Positions 49,948 to 58,974 of a DNA stretch of 60,766 nucleotides are shown here, piece after piece. The position numbers and the translations under genes were made by a program. The DNA is from an uncultured Blautia sp. (GTDB lineage: Bacteria > Bacillota > Clostridia > Lachnospirales > Lachnospiraceae). The DNA lies in the NCBI GenBank assembly GCA_900549015.1, contig URMH01000011.1:1-60766 (forward strand). The letters are read 5' to 3'. Each line of letters begins with the position of its first letter. Position 1 is the first letter of the stretch. The notes under the pieces were generated by a model. The model ran no database searches. It was not told where the DNA came from and was given only the letters and a program-made list of their open reading frames with translations.

Positions 49948-52900
49948 TTATACATCTTTGTCAATCTGAAACATTTCTTTTACATACCGCTCCTGCCTCT
50001 GATACTGCATCATCTTTGAGAGAACTTCTCTCTCCTTATCAAGACGTCTGGCAGAAAGGATCTGGTTGATCATCTGATATTTGCTCACAGGAATGCCCTC
50101 TGTACTGCTCATGGTGAGAACTCTCTCCTGCGTTTTCCTTGTCTCTCCCTTTCCCTCCACTTGGAAATAATAGTGGAGTGTTTCCCCGTAAAACAGGGTA
50201 AACGTCTTTGTGCAGATTCCCTCATACACATTTCGAAGAGGCTCTCTCTTATATTTAAGTTCTCCCCCAAGACCTGTATCAATGGCATAGAACAGTGTCA
50301 CTTCCTCCTCAGGAGCTGCATGATATTCTACAAAAGTCTTGTCGTCAAGCTGGTACGGTCCCAGAAGAGAGGGAGAAAGTCTGCGGAAAAAGGCAAAGGT
50401 CATATCCTCTTTCATACATTCTTTTAAAAGCTCCCGCTCCATATCCGCAATCTGACCGTCCTGGGCTTTCTCTCTGGAAAGTCCCAGAAACAGCGCCAGA
50501 CGGCAGACTCTGTTTACCGGCCATTTTTTCACATAAGCATTCTCCAGACACCTGTATACAAATTCACTCATCGGGTATTCTTTCACAAAAATCCCGTATG
50601 CCACCTGGGTAAGATAAGAACCGATGATCCGTTCTTTTCCGCTGTGCCTTACATATGCTTCAAGGACTGCCTCTCCCTCTTTGCGGTAATCCTCTGTAAA
50701 CATCAGAAGGCTTAATATTTTTTCTTCCAGCTCATAAGTGTCCATATCAAAGCCTTTTGCACTCTTCCATATGGATAAGAGCTCTTCCACAGGTCCGAAC
50801 CGGTATTTCATAAGATACTGTAAAATTACCTCATCGTAAATTCCGCTTCTGTAAACCTCAGAAGACAGAGATAAAAGTTCCTCGCCTTCCGCTCCGTCGC
50901 ATCTTAAGATCATGCGGCTTGTGAGCTTTAAAAGGTCTCTTTTATCAAGCCCCTCAAAACCAAATTCCTCTACGATTCCCATTGCCTGAGGAAAAAAGCG
51001 TCTTGCAATCAGAGTTTCCAGAAGGGTCTTTTTATCCACTGCCGCATAAGCCCGGAAGTCCATATTTCTTAAATAATCATCTAAATCCTCTCCGTGGATA
51101 TGCTCTGCATAGTAATCCAGGATTTTCTTTCGGACTGCCTCGATATAATCCTTCGCAAACGCCTCATTTTTTACCAGCTTTAAAAATACAGAAAGATTTT
51201 CTTTTGTAATTTCGTTATGCTCGCAGTAATGAAGAAGCACGCCCGGTTCTGACACACCGCAGTGAAGGACCGAAGGAATCATTTCCCGCTCATCCATCAG
51301 TTTTTTCATATTATAATCGATGGTGGAGCAGTAACGGCGCTGCTTTTCATCCTGGAAAAGGATCACTGCGTCCTCCGTATAAATTCTCGGATATGCGACT
51401 CCCTGTACAAGAGGATATACCTCCTCCCTGCCAAGCTGGCTGTGCCGCACGATCACGCTTCGTATCTTTCTGTCATCGCAGTACAGGCGGTTTGTAAACA
51501 TACGGGCTGCAAGAAGTTTTCCTTCCTCCCCCGTTTTCGGGTGGCTTAAAAACTCCTGATAAAGCACCGCATAATTTTCATTGATCCTGCCTTCCCGAAG
51601 TTTCTGTGCCGCGAATGTTTCCATATTTTCCCGATAGCTCTCAAATGTCTGTGGTTCTCTTTCTTTATTTGCAGTCACTCCCGCATAAATAAAGGCTTTT
51701 CTTGCATCTCCCAGATTGTTGTTATTATATGTAAAATACATAAGAAGAGGCTTTGGAAGCGTTCTCTGATAAGAAGTATCCATTGTTTCCACATAATATT
51801 CATAGAGTCTTGTAATGCGAAGCCCCTGCTCCACAGCCATAGAAAACCACTTAAAATATTCCTGTCTTCTTGGGTTTCCCTTCATAATGTATTTACATAC
51901 TGCTTCCAGCGTATCCTGGGAAGGAAAGGCATCGCAGCCCATAGAAAGAGCCCGGTACATACTTTCATTATAGCTTTTTTCGTATCCTGATAAATACGCA
52001 AAGCGCATGGTAAGCTCCTCTGTAAGAATTCCTCTTTTTCCGGCGAACAGAAATACCTGTGTCCAGAATCCTGTAAGCCTGTGAAGAAGCGTCATATCTT
52101 TTGAGATGCACTCCCATGCCTCCAGATACAGAAGCGGATTTTTGCAGCCTCTCTCAAACTGTTCCTCCATAAGAAACAGGCTTTTTGACGGGGAAGCTTT
52201 TATCTCCGGATCCATTCTCTGCAGCACACAGAGGAGCCAGAAGCTGTCCCCCTTCTGCATATAGAAATTCTGTATTTTTCGAAGCGCCTGCATTTTATCT
52301 TTATAAAGCCCCGTAAGGGTGCATACATATAAAAATACGCCTGCAAGCTCCAGATCTTCTTTTGTAAAGGATTTATTCTGGTATTTTACGAGAATCTCTT
52401 TTGCCTCCTCATCTCTGTTGTCAAGATGAAGAAGATAGGCTTCATAAATCTGATACTCCGGATAGTCAAGCCCTTTTTCTTTGAGGCTGCTCAGATTTTC
52501 AAGACTTTCTCCAATCCAGGCTTTCTTTTCTTTTTGTCCGCAGCGCCAGGAAAGGTAATCTTCCATCAGCTTCAGACGTTCCTTCTTTTCTCCAGTGCGG
52601 ACATTTACCTGGGCTTTTCCTGCCCTTGATGCGGCAATGGTATATACAAGCTCCTGATACGGGCTTCTGATACGGATTTCCCCGTACTGAACGCCTCTCC
52701 CAAGCTTTTCTTTTCGGATCACATAATCCAGATCATAAAAACTGCCAATAAAATCTTCTTCTGTAATGACTTTCTTCTCTATCTCAAGAAATTCTCCCTC
52801 TGTCTCCACATCGAGACGAAGATGGCCCCAGCCGCTTCTTATCATTGTGAATGACTCTTTTACAGACTGACCCACCTCATAAAATTCTTCTTTTTCTTTT

Positions 52901-53496
52901 TTCAGGGAAATGGAAACCTTCTCTTTTTTTCCCGTGCTCACCAGAAATTCCTCAAGATGCTGATAAGTGACAGGCTGTCTTGCCATTCCCTTATAAAGCG
53001 CCTGTATTTCTTTTGATTCGTCTCTTAAAATGGAAGCAAAATTTTTATCTGTAAAAAGGCGGTATGCCTCACGGAAATCCTCTTTTGCAATTTCAGAGAA
53101 TTCGTCTATGTTTCGGATCGTTCCTACTGTACTCTGTACCTGCTTCTTTTCTATGGTAATCTCAAAGGCAAGTTTATATTCTCCGATATTCGTTGTAAAG
53201 CAGAGCCAGCCTTTTACGCTGTCTCCCTGTTCCATGCCTGTTCCGTCCACACCATAAGGCAGGCAGACTGTAGTTCCTGAAAAACGGTCGAATCCGGGAA
53301 CAAACCGTCTGTCTGATGATGTAATATATCCTCTTATTTTCTGATTATCCTCTGTTCCAAAATACAGCTCGCCCTTCTTTGTTTCCCCTGCTTTTAACAC
53401 AACAGAAAGCTTCTCCTGGGAAAAAAGAAGCTGTGGCTGCTCATATTCAAATTTTCCGCTTAAAAGCTGTTCGATTTTTTTCTTCAAATTCTTCAC
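49948..53496 (-). CDS. DUF5717-type giant cytoplasmic solenoid protein
   Basis: About 1182 residues, no signal peptide, no membrane helix. Two N-terminal beta-rich, Ig-like parts (about 15-120 and 195-295: VVLKAGETKKGELYFGTEDN, FTMIRSGWGHLRLDVETEGE) flank a helical piece. A long alpha-solenoid of TPR-like helices runs from about 305 to 1010, a further beta domain covers about 1050-1130 (EEEVTLFYAIDTGLGGELKY), and a terminal coiled coil about 1145-1180. I recognise it as the family catalogued as DUF5717, which has no assigned function. The start is taken as GTG at 53496, after AAGGG at good spacing; the TTG at 53511 has no ribosome-binding site. Confidence 0.85.
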   Translation of the reverse strand: MKNLKKKIEQLLSGKFEYEQPQLLFSQEKLSVVLKAGETKKGELYFGTEDNQKIRGYITSSDRRFVPGFDRFSGTTVCLPYGVDGTGMEQGDSVKGWLCFTTNIGEYKLAFEITIEKKQVQSTVGTIRNIDEFSEIAKEDFREAYRLFTDKNFASILRDESKEIQALYKGMARQPVTYQHLEEFLVSTGKKEKVSISLKKEKEEFYEVGQSVKESFTMIRSGWGHLRLDVETEGEFLEIEKKVITEEDFIGSFYDLDYVIRKEKLGRGVQYGEIRIRSPYQELVYTIAASRAGKAQVNVRTGEKKERLKLMEDYLSWRCGQKEKKAWIGESLENLSSLKEKGLDYPEYQIYEAYLLHLDNRDEEAKEILVKYQNKSFTKEDLELAGVFLYVCTLTGLYKDKMQALRKIQNFYMQKGDSFWLLCVLQRMDPEIKASPSKSLFLMEEQFERGCKNPLLYLEAWECISKDMTLLHRLTGFWTQVFLFAGKRGILTEELTMRFAYLSGYEKSYNESMYRALSMGCDAFPSQDTLEAVCKYIMKGNPRRQEYFKWFSMAVEQGLRITRLYEYYVETMDTSYQRTLPKPLLMYFTYNNNNLGDARKAFIYAGVTANKEREPQTFESYRENMETFAAQKLREGRINENYAVLYQEFLSHPKTGEEGKLLAARMFTNRLYCDDRKIRSVIVRHSQLGREEVYPLVQGVAYPRIYTEDAVILFQDEKQRRYCSTIDYNMKKLMDEREMIPSVLHCGVSEPGVLLHYCEHNEITKENLSVFLKLVKNEAFAKDYIEAVRKKILDYYAEHIHGEDLDDYLRNMDFRAYAAVDKKTLLETLIARRFFPQAMGIVEEFGFEGLDKRDLLKLTSRMILRCDGAEGEELLSLSSEVYRSGIYDEVILQYLMKYRFGPVEELLSIWKSAKGFDMDTYELEEKILSLLMFTEDYRKEGEAVLEAYVRHSGKERIIGSYLTQVAYGIFVKEYPMSEFVYRCLENAYVKKWPVNRVCRLALFLGLSREKAQDGQIADMERELLKECMKEDMTFAFFRRLSPSLLGPYQLDDKTFVEYHAAPEEEVTLFYAIDTGLGGELKYKREPLRNVYEGICTKTFTLFYGETLHYYFQVEGKGETRKTQERVLTMSSTEGIPVSKYQMINQILSARRLDKEREVLSKMMQYQRQERYVKEMFQIDKDV

Positions 53497-53534
53497 CTTA
53501 CGCCCTTGCAAAATTTGTTTCGTCTCTGAAAATA

Positions 53535-53563
53535 ATTATACACCAGAATAGAACGGTTCGCAA
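53535..53563 (-). promoter_or_regulatory. Promoter of the DUF5717-DUF5716-TPR-dinB operon
   Basis: On the - strand TTGCGA (53558-53563), 17 bases, TATAAT (53535-53540), about 39 bases before the GTG start. Together with the terminator at 53583-53622 it separates this operon from the ribosomal protein genes. Confidence 0.75.
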
Positions 53564-53582
53564 GAAATGACAAAATTTGACT

Positions 53583-53622
53583 GAAAAAAACCGCTTCCCA
53601 CATTTCTGTGAAAAACGGTTTC
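53583..53622 (-). terminator. Terminator ending the spc ribosomal protein operon after infA
   Basis: On the - strand AACCG ... CGGTT with an inner CACA/TGTG stem (several G-T pairs between) is followed by T7. It lies 14 bases beyond the infA stop. Confidence 0.82.
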
Positions 53623-53635
53623 TCATTCTTATTCT

Positions 53636-53854
53636 TTATTTATCTCTCCAGATAATTCTGCCCTTAGACAGGTCATATGGAGAAAGTTCGATTGTAACCT
53701 TATCTCCCGGAAGGATACGAATAAAGTTCATTCGTAATTTCCCGCTGATATGTGCAAGGACCACATGCTTGTTCTCCAGTTCCACTTTAAACATTGCGTT
53801 AGGCAGCTTCTCAAGAACTGTGCCTTCCACTTCAATTACATCTGCTTTTGACAT
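53636..53854 (-). CDS. infA: Translation initiation factor IF-1
   Basis: A 72-residue S1-fold protein: MSKADVIEVEGTVLEKLPNA, MFKVELENKHVVLAHISGKL, RMNFIRILPGDKVTIELSPY, DLSKGRIIWRDK. It is full length. It follows map by 27 bases. The rpmJ gene that normally follows infA is not found; a terminator comes instead. Confidence 0.98.
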   Translation of the reverse strand: MSKADVIEVEGTVLEKLPNAMFKVELENKHVVLAHISGKLRMNFIRILPGDKVTIELSPYDLSKGRIIWRDK

Positions 53855-53881
53855 TTTTAACCTCCATAGTCATTCCTTATT

Positions 53882-54637
53882 TTATTTCGTAAGGGTCAGA
53901 ATTTCTGGTTCACCATCTGTGATCAGAATGGTATTTTCATAATGAGCAGACAGAGAACCATCCATAGTTACTACTGTCCATTCATCGTCCAGCCACGCCA
54001 CGTCTGCGCGTCCAAGATTGATCATGGGCTCTACAGCAAGTGTCATGCCCGGCATCAGACGGATTCCTCTTCTTTTCTGCGGAAAGTTCGGAATCTGCGG
54101 ATCTTCATGAAGATGTGTTCCAATTCCATGTCCCACCAGGTCACGGACAATCCCGTAACGATACTTTGCAGCGTAAGCTCCGATTGCCTTGGAAATATCG
54201 TTTAAGTGATTTCCTGCCTTCGCAGCCTTCAGACCTTCAAAGAAGCACTGTTTTGTCACCTCCATAAGGCTTTTTGCCTCAGGAGAAACCTCCCCCACTG
54301 CGTAAGTACGCGCAGCATCAGAATGGTATCCTTTATATATCAGACCGGCATCAATTTTTACAAGATCGCCGTCCTGAATGATTTTTTCTTCAGAGGGGAT
54401 TCCATGTACCACCTCGTCATTTAAGCTGATACAGAAAGAACCCGGAAATCCTCCGTAGTTTAAGAAATTTGGGACGCAGCCAAGGGAACGGATCATATCT
54501 TCTCCGATACGGTCCAGCTCTTTTGTGCTGACTCCCGGTTTAATGTATGGAATCAGGCCATCGTGAACTTTTTCCAGTAAATGACCTGCCTCTCTCATAA
54601 GGGCAATTTCATGCTCTGTCTTAATAGAAACTGACAT
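53882..54637 (-). CDS. map: Methionine aminopeptidase, type I
   Basis: It removes N-terminal Met. Its 251 residues contain the five metal ligands in DAGLIYKGYHSDAARTYAVG (two Asp), VGHGIGTHLHEDPQIPNF (His), LAVEPMINLG (Glu) and ALSAHYENTILIT-type SAHYENTILI (Glu). The ATG at 54637 has AGGAG four bases upstream and gives the family start SVSIKTEHEIALMREAG; the ATG at 54649 is less likely. It is 14 bases after adk. Confidence 0.96.
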   Translation of the reverse strand: MSVSIKTEHEIALMREAGHLLEKVHDGLIPYIKPGVSTKELDRIGEDMIRSLGCVPNFLNYGGFPGSFCISLNDEVVHGIPSEEKIIQDGDLVKIDAGLIYKGYHSDAARTYAVGEVSPEAKSLMEVTKQCFFEGLKAAKAGNHLNDISKAIGAYAAKYRYGIVRDLVGHGIGTHLHEDPQIPNFPQKRRGIRLMPGMTLAVEPMINLGRADVAWLDDEWTVVTMDGSLSAHYENTILITDGEPEILTLTK

Positions 54638-54651
54638 AGCTCTCCTCATTC

Positions 54652-55296
54652 CTATTCGCCGAGAATGGAAACGATTTCCTGGAATACTTCTTCCAGGTTC
54701 TTTGTTCCGTCAACTGTTTTTAATACGTCCTGTTTTGTGTAGTAATCAATAAGCGGCTGTGTCTGCTCATGATATACATTTAAGCGCTTCTGTACTGTTT
54801 CCGGCTTGTCATCTTCCCGGAGAACAAGAGCTTCTCCACATGTATCACAAATTCCTTCTGCCTTCGGAGCAGCATATACAACATGGTAAGTAGCTCCACA
54901 TTTTAAACATGCTCTTCTTCCGGACATACGGTTTACAATATTTTCGTCTGGAACATTTACGTCAATGGCAAAATCAACCTTGCTGTCAAGCTTATTTAAA
55001 GCCTCTGTAAGACATTCTGCCTGCGGAATTGTTCTTGGAAAACCATCCAGTACATATCCGTTTACTGCGTCTTCCTGCTGGATTCTGTCTACGACCAGAT
55101 CGCAGGTCAGCTCATCAGGAACAAGAAGCCCCTGATCCATGTAGGTTTTTGCTTTCTTTCCAAGCTCTGTGCCGTTTTTGATGTTGGCACGGAAAATGTC
55201 TCCTGTGGAAATATGCGGAATCCCATATTTCTCAGCGATTTTTTTTGCCTGTGTACCTTTTCCGGCCCCCGGCGCACCCAACATAATAATTCTCAT
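54652..55296 (-). CDS. adk: Adenylate kinase
   Basis: It interconverts ATP + AMP and 2 ADP. The long form has 214 residues: P-loop MRIIMLGAPGAGKGTQAKKI, ISTGDIFRANIKNGTELGKK, LDGFPRTIPQAECL, and a lid domain with four zinc-type cysteines (CLKCGATYHVV ... CDTCGEAL). The frame extends upstream to 55377, but GGAGGG is placed for the ATG at 55296 and this is the conserved start. A strongly paired leader lies between secY and adk. Confidence 0.98.
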   Translation of the reverse strand: MRIIMLGAPGAGKGTQAKKIAEKYGIPHISTGDIFRANIKNGTELGKKAKTYMDQGLLVPDELTCDLVVDRIQQEDAVNGYVLDGFPRTIPQAECLTEALNKLDSKVDFAIDVNVPDENIVNRMSGRRACLKCGATYHVVYAAPKAEGICDTCGEALVLREDDKPETVQKRLNVYHEQTQPLIDYYTKQDVLKTVDGTKNLEEVFQEIVSILGE

Positions 55297-55332
55297 AGTC
55301 ATACCCTCCGTTTTATTTTTCTTGTGTAGCAA

Positions 55333-55367
55333 ATACAGAAGACTTGCCTCTGGCAACTCTTCTGTAT
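55333..55367 (-). other. Long hairpin in the secY-adk intergenic leader
   Basis: ATACAGAAGA/TCTTCTGTAT plus TTGCC/GGCAA gives a 15-bp stem with one mismatch. A second perfect small hairpin, GGTGC-CA-GCACC, lies at 55384-55395. No T tract follows in the direction of transcription, so it is not a simple terminator. Confidence 0.65.
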
Positions 55368-55410
55368 ATTTTTTCAAGGCTTTGGTGCCAGCACCTCTGC
55401 CTTTCTTTTT

Positions 55411-56727
55411 TTAGTTGTTCAGGAATCCTTTGTAGTTGCGGACAAGTAACTGGGATTCGATCTGTTTCACGGTCTCGAGGATAACACCTACGATAATGAT
55501 GATAGATGTACCACCGAAAGAAACATTTGCCCCAAATACTCCGTTAAAGAAGAACGGAATAATCGCAACGATCATCAGACCCACTACACCTATAAATATA
55601 ATATAATTTAAGATCTTCGTCAAATAATCTGAAGTTGGTTTTCCCGGACGGATACCAGGAATGAAACCGCCCTGTTTCTTAATATTGTCTGCAACCTCCA
55701 GAGGGTTAAATGTAATGGAGGTGTAGAAATATGCGAAGAATACACATAAAACAATATATACGATCAGCCCCCAGCTGTACTGAAGCTGATTCGGATTACA
55801 CCAGTTATTTGAAGAAAGACCTCTTAAAATCTCACTTCCGATTCCAGTTCCGTTTCCTTTGTGCATAAGCTGCGCAATGATCGTCGGAACAGACATAATG
55901 GAAGATGCAAAGATTACCGGAATAACGCCTGCTGTATTTACTTTTAAAGGAATACTTGCAGACTGTCCTCCCATCATCTTTCTTCCAACCATTTTCTTGG
56001 AATACTGAATCGGGATTCTTCTCTCTGCTCCGTTAAGAACGAGAACAAATACAACGATCACAAGGATAATTGCCGCGATGATCGCACCCGCAAGAAGTCC
56101 TTTTGCTATTGTTTTTCCCTTGATAAAGTTCTCATAAAGAAGTGCAATATCGCTCGGGATACGTGAAACGATGTTTACAGTAAGAACGATGGAAATACCG
56201 TTTCCAACACCCTTTTCTGTAATACGCTCGCCAATCCACATCAGCATTGCAGAGCCTGCTGTAAGGCAGACAACTACAACTGCACCTTTTAAGAAATCCA
56301 TATCCGGGATCAGTCCCTGACGTCCGAATCCGATTGCCATAGCAGTAGACTCAAAAAGCGCCAGACCAACTGTCACATAACGTGTAATCGCTGTGATTTT
56401 CTTTCTTCCCTCTTCTCCGTCTCTGTGCATTTCTTCCAGTGCCGGAATGGCAATGGTAAGAAGCTGCATGATAATAGAAGAAGTGATATAAGGGGTAATG
56501 TTCAATGCAAAGATTGACATCTGAGTAAAAGAGCCGCCGGTAAACGCATCAAAGAAGTTGAATGCGTCACCGGAGTTCTGTGCAAACCAATCCTTAAAGA
56601 AATCTGTATCTACTCCCGGAACCGGAAGCTGAGAACCGATACGGATAACAAAGATCATCCACAGTACAAACAGCAGCTTGCGTCTCATTTCTTTCACTCT
56701 GAAAACATTTTTGAGAGTCTCAAACAT
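55411..56727 (-). CDS. secY: Protein translocase subunit SecY
   Basis: The main channel of the Sec translocon, 438 residues with ten membrane helices. It shows FVIRIGSQLPVPGVD, the plug region FTQMSIFALNITPYITSSII, QLLTIAIPALEEMHRDGEEG, the cytoplasmic loop RRIPIQYSKKMVGRKMMGGQ and the C-terminal QIESQLLVRNYKGFL. Its ATG shares one base with the rplO stop (TAATG). Confidence 0.98.
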   Translation of the reverse strand: MFETLKNVFRVKEMRRKLLFVLWMIFVIRIGSQLPVPGVDTDFFKDWFAQNSGDAFNFFDAFTGGSFTQMSIFALNITPYITSSIIMQLLTIAIPALEEMHRDGEEGRKKITAITRYVTVGLALFESTAMAIGFGRQGLIPDMDFLKGAVVVVCLTAGSAMLMWIGERITEKGVGNGISIVLTVNIVSRIPSDIALLYENFIKGKTIAKGLLAGAIIAAIILVIVVFVLVLNGAERRIPIQYSKKMVGRKMMGGQSASIPLKVNTAGVIPVIFASSIMSVPTIIAQLMHKGNGTGIGSEILRGLSSNNWCNPNQLQYSWGLIVYIVLCVFFAYFYTSITFNPLEVADNIKKQGGFIPGIRPGKPTSDYLTKILNYIIFIGVVGLMIVAIIPFFFNGVFGANVSFGGTSIIIIVGVILETVKQIESQLLVRNYKGFLNN

Positions 56728-57167
56728 TAGATCACCTCTACTGTTCCACCTGCTGCTTCAATTTTTGTTTTTGCAGTTTCGCTGACAGCGTTTACTTTCA
56801 CGTTGAGTTTCTTTGTAAGCTCACCGTTTCCGAGAATCTTAACACCGTCACCTGCTTTGGAAATTGCACCACTTGCAAGTAAGCTTTCAACTGTTACTTC
56901 TGCACCATCTTCAAAACGATTCAGTACATCAACGTTGATTGCGATGATTTCTTTAGAATTTCTGTTTGTAAAGCCTCTCTTAGGAATACGTCTGTATAAA
57001 GGCATCTGTCCGCCTTCAAATCCCGGTTTCTTGTGTCCGGAACGAGCTAACTGTCCTTTGTGTCCTTTACCGGCTGTTTTTCCGTTTCCAGAACCATGTC
57101 CACGGCCTCTTCTGAAGTTATCGCTGTGTTTAGAACCTTCTGCTGGTCTTAAATTTGATAATTCCAT
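56727..57167 (-). CDS. rplO: 50S ribosomal protein L15
   Basis: 146 residues: MELSNLRPAEGSKHSDNFRR, the glycine-rich RGHGSGNGKTAGKGHKGQLA, GFEGGQMPLYRRIPKRGFTN. Full length. It is coupled to secY by a one-base overlap. A GGAGGTGCC lies just before the start. Confidence 0.98.
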   Translation of the reverse strand: MELSNLRPAEGSKHSDNFRRGRGHGSGNGKTAGKGHKGQLARSGHKKPGFEGGQMPLYRRIPKRGFTNRNSKEIIAINVDVLNRFEDGAEVTVESLLASGAISKAGDGVKILGNGELTKKLNVKVNAVSETAKTKIEAAGGTVEVI

Positions 57168-57219
57168 TTTGGCACCTCCTTTTATTTTTCAAAGCTTATG
57201 TTATTTGTCTTTTTATTGC

Positions 57220-57237
57220 AGAAGAAGCAATTATGCT
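57220..57237. other. Small hairpin at the end of rpmD
   Basis: AGAAGC-AATTAT-GCTTCT is a perfect dyad that spans the rpmD stop codon in the 63-base rpmD-rplO gap. There is no T run in the direction of transcription. Confidence 0.45.
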
Positions 57238-57413
57238 TCTTCTACTTTTACCAGGTGCTTAACCTGCTGAATCATTCCTCTTGTTGCTGCGTTATCCGGC
57301 ATTTCAACTGTTTTGTGCATTTTGGTAAGACCCATAGCCTCAACTGTTTTTCTGTGCTTCGGAACTGCGCCAATCGGAGATTTTACTAATGTAACTTTTA
57401 ATGTGTCTGCCAT
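57231..57413 (-). CDS. rpmD: 50S ribosomal protein L30
   Basis: 60 residues: MADTLKVTLVKSPIGAVPKH, RKTVEAMGLTKMHKTVEMPD, then MIQQVKHLVKVEEA. The open frame continues upstream, but AAGGAGG is eight bases before the ATG at 57413, which gives the standard L30 start. Confidence 0.97.
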   Translation of the reverse strand: MADTLKVTLVKSPIGAVPKHRKTVEAMGLTKMHKTVEMPDNAATRGMIQQVKHLVKVEEA

Positions 57414-57426
57414 TTTCATTTCCTCC

Positions 57427-57936
57427 TTAAGCCAGAATCTCATCAACAGACTTTCCGCGAAGTTTTGCAACTTCTTCCGGAGTCTTTAACTGTCTCAGGC
57501 CTTCGATGGTAGCCAGAACAACGTTCTGTTTGTTTCTTGAACCCATACATTTTGCACGGATGTTTTTGATTCCTGCTAACTCTACGACTGCACGGGCCGG
57601 ACCACCAGCGATAACACCAGTACCTTCCGGAGCTCTCTTAAGAAGCATCTCTGCGCTTCCGTATTTTCCTACGAAGTCATGAGTGATGGAATTGTTTGCA
57701 TCTCTTGCAACTGTAACTAAGTTCTTCATTGCATCCTCTTTTCCTTTGCGGATTGCTTCCGGAATTTCGGCTGCTTTACCTAAACCTGCACCAACGTGTC
57801 CGTTGCCGTCGCCTACTACAACTAAAGCTGTGAAACGGAAGTTACGACCACCTTTAACAACCTTGGTAACACGCTTGATTGATACTACTTTATCTTCTAA
57901 CTCTAACTGACTAGCATCAATAAGATTACGTTTCAT
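57427..57936 (-). CDS. rpsE: 30S ribosomal protein S5
   Basis: 169 residues with the S5 double-stranded-RNA-binding-like domain (LEDKVVSIKRVTKVVKGGRN, FRFTALVVVGDGNGHVGAGL) and the C-terminal domain (LKRAPEGTGVIAGGPARAVV, ELAGIKNIRAKCMGSRNKQN). Full length; 13 bases before rpmD. Confidence 0.98.
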   Translation of the reverse strand: MKRNLIDASQLELEDKVVSIKRVTKVVKGGRNFRFTALVVVGDGNGHVGAGLGKAAEIPEAIRKGKEDAMKNLVTVARDANNSITHDFVGKYGSAEMLLKRAPEGTGVIAGGPARAVVELAGIKNIRAKCMGSRNKQNVVLATIEGLRQLKTPEEVAKLRGKSVDEILA

Positions 57937-57956
57937 GTGTTCTTTTCCTCCCTCTC

Positions 57957-58325
57957 TTAGAATTTCAGTCCAGCTTCTCTAGCTGCGTCTGCTAATGCTT
58001 TCACTTTACCGTGGTAAATGTATCCGCCTCTGTCGAAAACAACGCTTTCGATTCCTGCTTCTACTGCTTTTTTACCGATTACGGTTCCTAAGTGCGCTGC
58101 TGCTGCTACGTCGTTTGTGTGCTCTAATTCTGCGTTTACTTCTTTCTGAAGAGTAGAAGCAGATACTAAAGTCTTACCAACGGTGTCATCAATAATCTGA
58201 GCATACATATGCTTGTTGGAACGAAATACTGCAAGACGTGGTGTTGCTGCAGTGCCGTTTAAATGATGACGTAATCTTCTATGCTTATTCTGACGAATTT
58301 CCGCCCTAGATGCTTTCTTTATCAT
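57957..58325 (-). CDS. rplR: 50S ribosomal protein L18
   Basis: 122 residues: basic N-terminus RAEIRQNKHRRLRHHLNGTA, then PRLAVFRSNKHMYAQIIDD and VVFDRGGYIYHGKVKALADA ... AREAGLKF. Full length, between rplF and rpsE. Confidence 0.98.
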   Translation of the reverse strand: MIKKASRAEIRQNKHRRLRHHLNGTAATPRLAVFRSNKHMYAQIIDDTVGKTLVSASTLQKEVNAELEHTNDVAAAAHLGTVIGKKAVEAGIESVVFDRGGYIYHGKVKALADAAREAGLKF

Positions 58326-58342
58326 GTTCTCACTCTCCTTAA

Positions 58343-58882
58343 TTATTTCTTACCAGTCTTACCAACTTTACGTCTGATAACCTCATCAGCATATTTGATA
58401 CCTTTGCCTTTGTATGGCTCCGGTCTTCTCTTATCTCTGATTTCGGCTGCAAACTGGCCAACTTTTTCTTTGCTGATACCGGAAACGATAATCTTGTTTC
58501 CATCTACTTTGGATTCCAGACCTTCCGGATCTTCCATTTCAACCGGGTGAGAATATCCCAGGTTAAGAACAAGCTTCTTACCCTGTTTTGCTGCTTTATA
58601 ACCTACACCGTTTACTTCAAGAGTCTTTGTGTAGCCTTCGCTTACACCTACCACCATGTTGTGGATAAGGCTTCTTGTTAAACCGTGAAGAGATTTCATT
58701 CTTTTTAAGTCGTTTGGTCTTGTAACTACTACGTGACCATCTTCTACTTTGATTTCCATTTCAACTGGAAGCGCTCTTTCAAGTGTTCCTTTTGGTCCTT
58801 TTACAGTTACAACGTTTCCGTCTGCTACTTTTACTTCAACGCCAGCAGGAATTGCAACTGGAAGTCTACCGATACGTGACAT
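58343..58882 (-). CDS. rplF: 50S ribosomal protein L6
   Basis: 179 residues with two L6 repeats: MSRIGRLPVAIPAGVEVKVA, VTVKGPKGTLERALP; then VGVSEGYTKTLEVNGVGYKA and the signature RRPEPYKGKGIKYADEVIRR. Full length. Confidence 0.98.
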   Translation of the reverse strand: MSRIGRLPVAIPAGVEVKVADGNVVTVKGPKGTLERALPVEMEIKVEDGHVVVTRPNDLKRMKSLHGLTRSLIHNMVVGVSEGYTKTLEVNGVGYKAAKQGKKLVLNLGYSHPVEMEDPEGLESKVDGNKIIVSGISKEKVGQFAAEIRDKRRPEPYKGKGIKYADEVIRRKVGKTGKK

Positions 58883-58911
58883 AAAATTGTCCTCCTATTA
58901 CTTAAATTATC

Positions 58912-58929
58912 GGAGAGAAAGATTTCTCT
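58912..58929. other. Hairpin in the rpsH-rplF leader
   Basis: GAGAGAAA / TTTCTCTC is a perfect 8-bp dyad in the 92-base rpsH-rplF gap, upstream of the rplF ribosome-binding site. It is not followed by a T run in the operon direction. Confidence 0.5.
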
Positions 58930-58974
58930 CTGTTTTCAGTCTCTTTTGTGACGGGTATATTTTCGACGGTCAGA

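Noticed and set aside
53511..53635. A hidden rpmJ (L36) gene after infA
   Set aside because: No L36 sequence (MKVRPSVKxxCxxC pattern) was found in any frame of the gap; it contains a terminator and a promoter instead.
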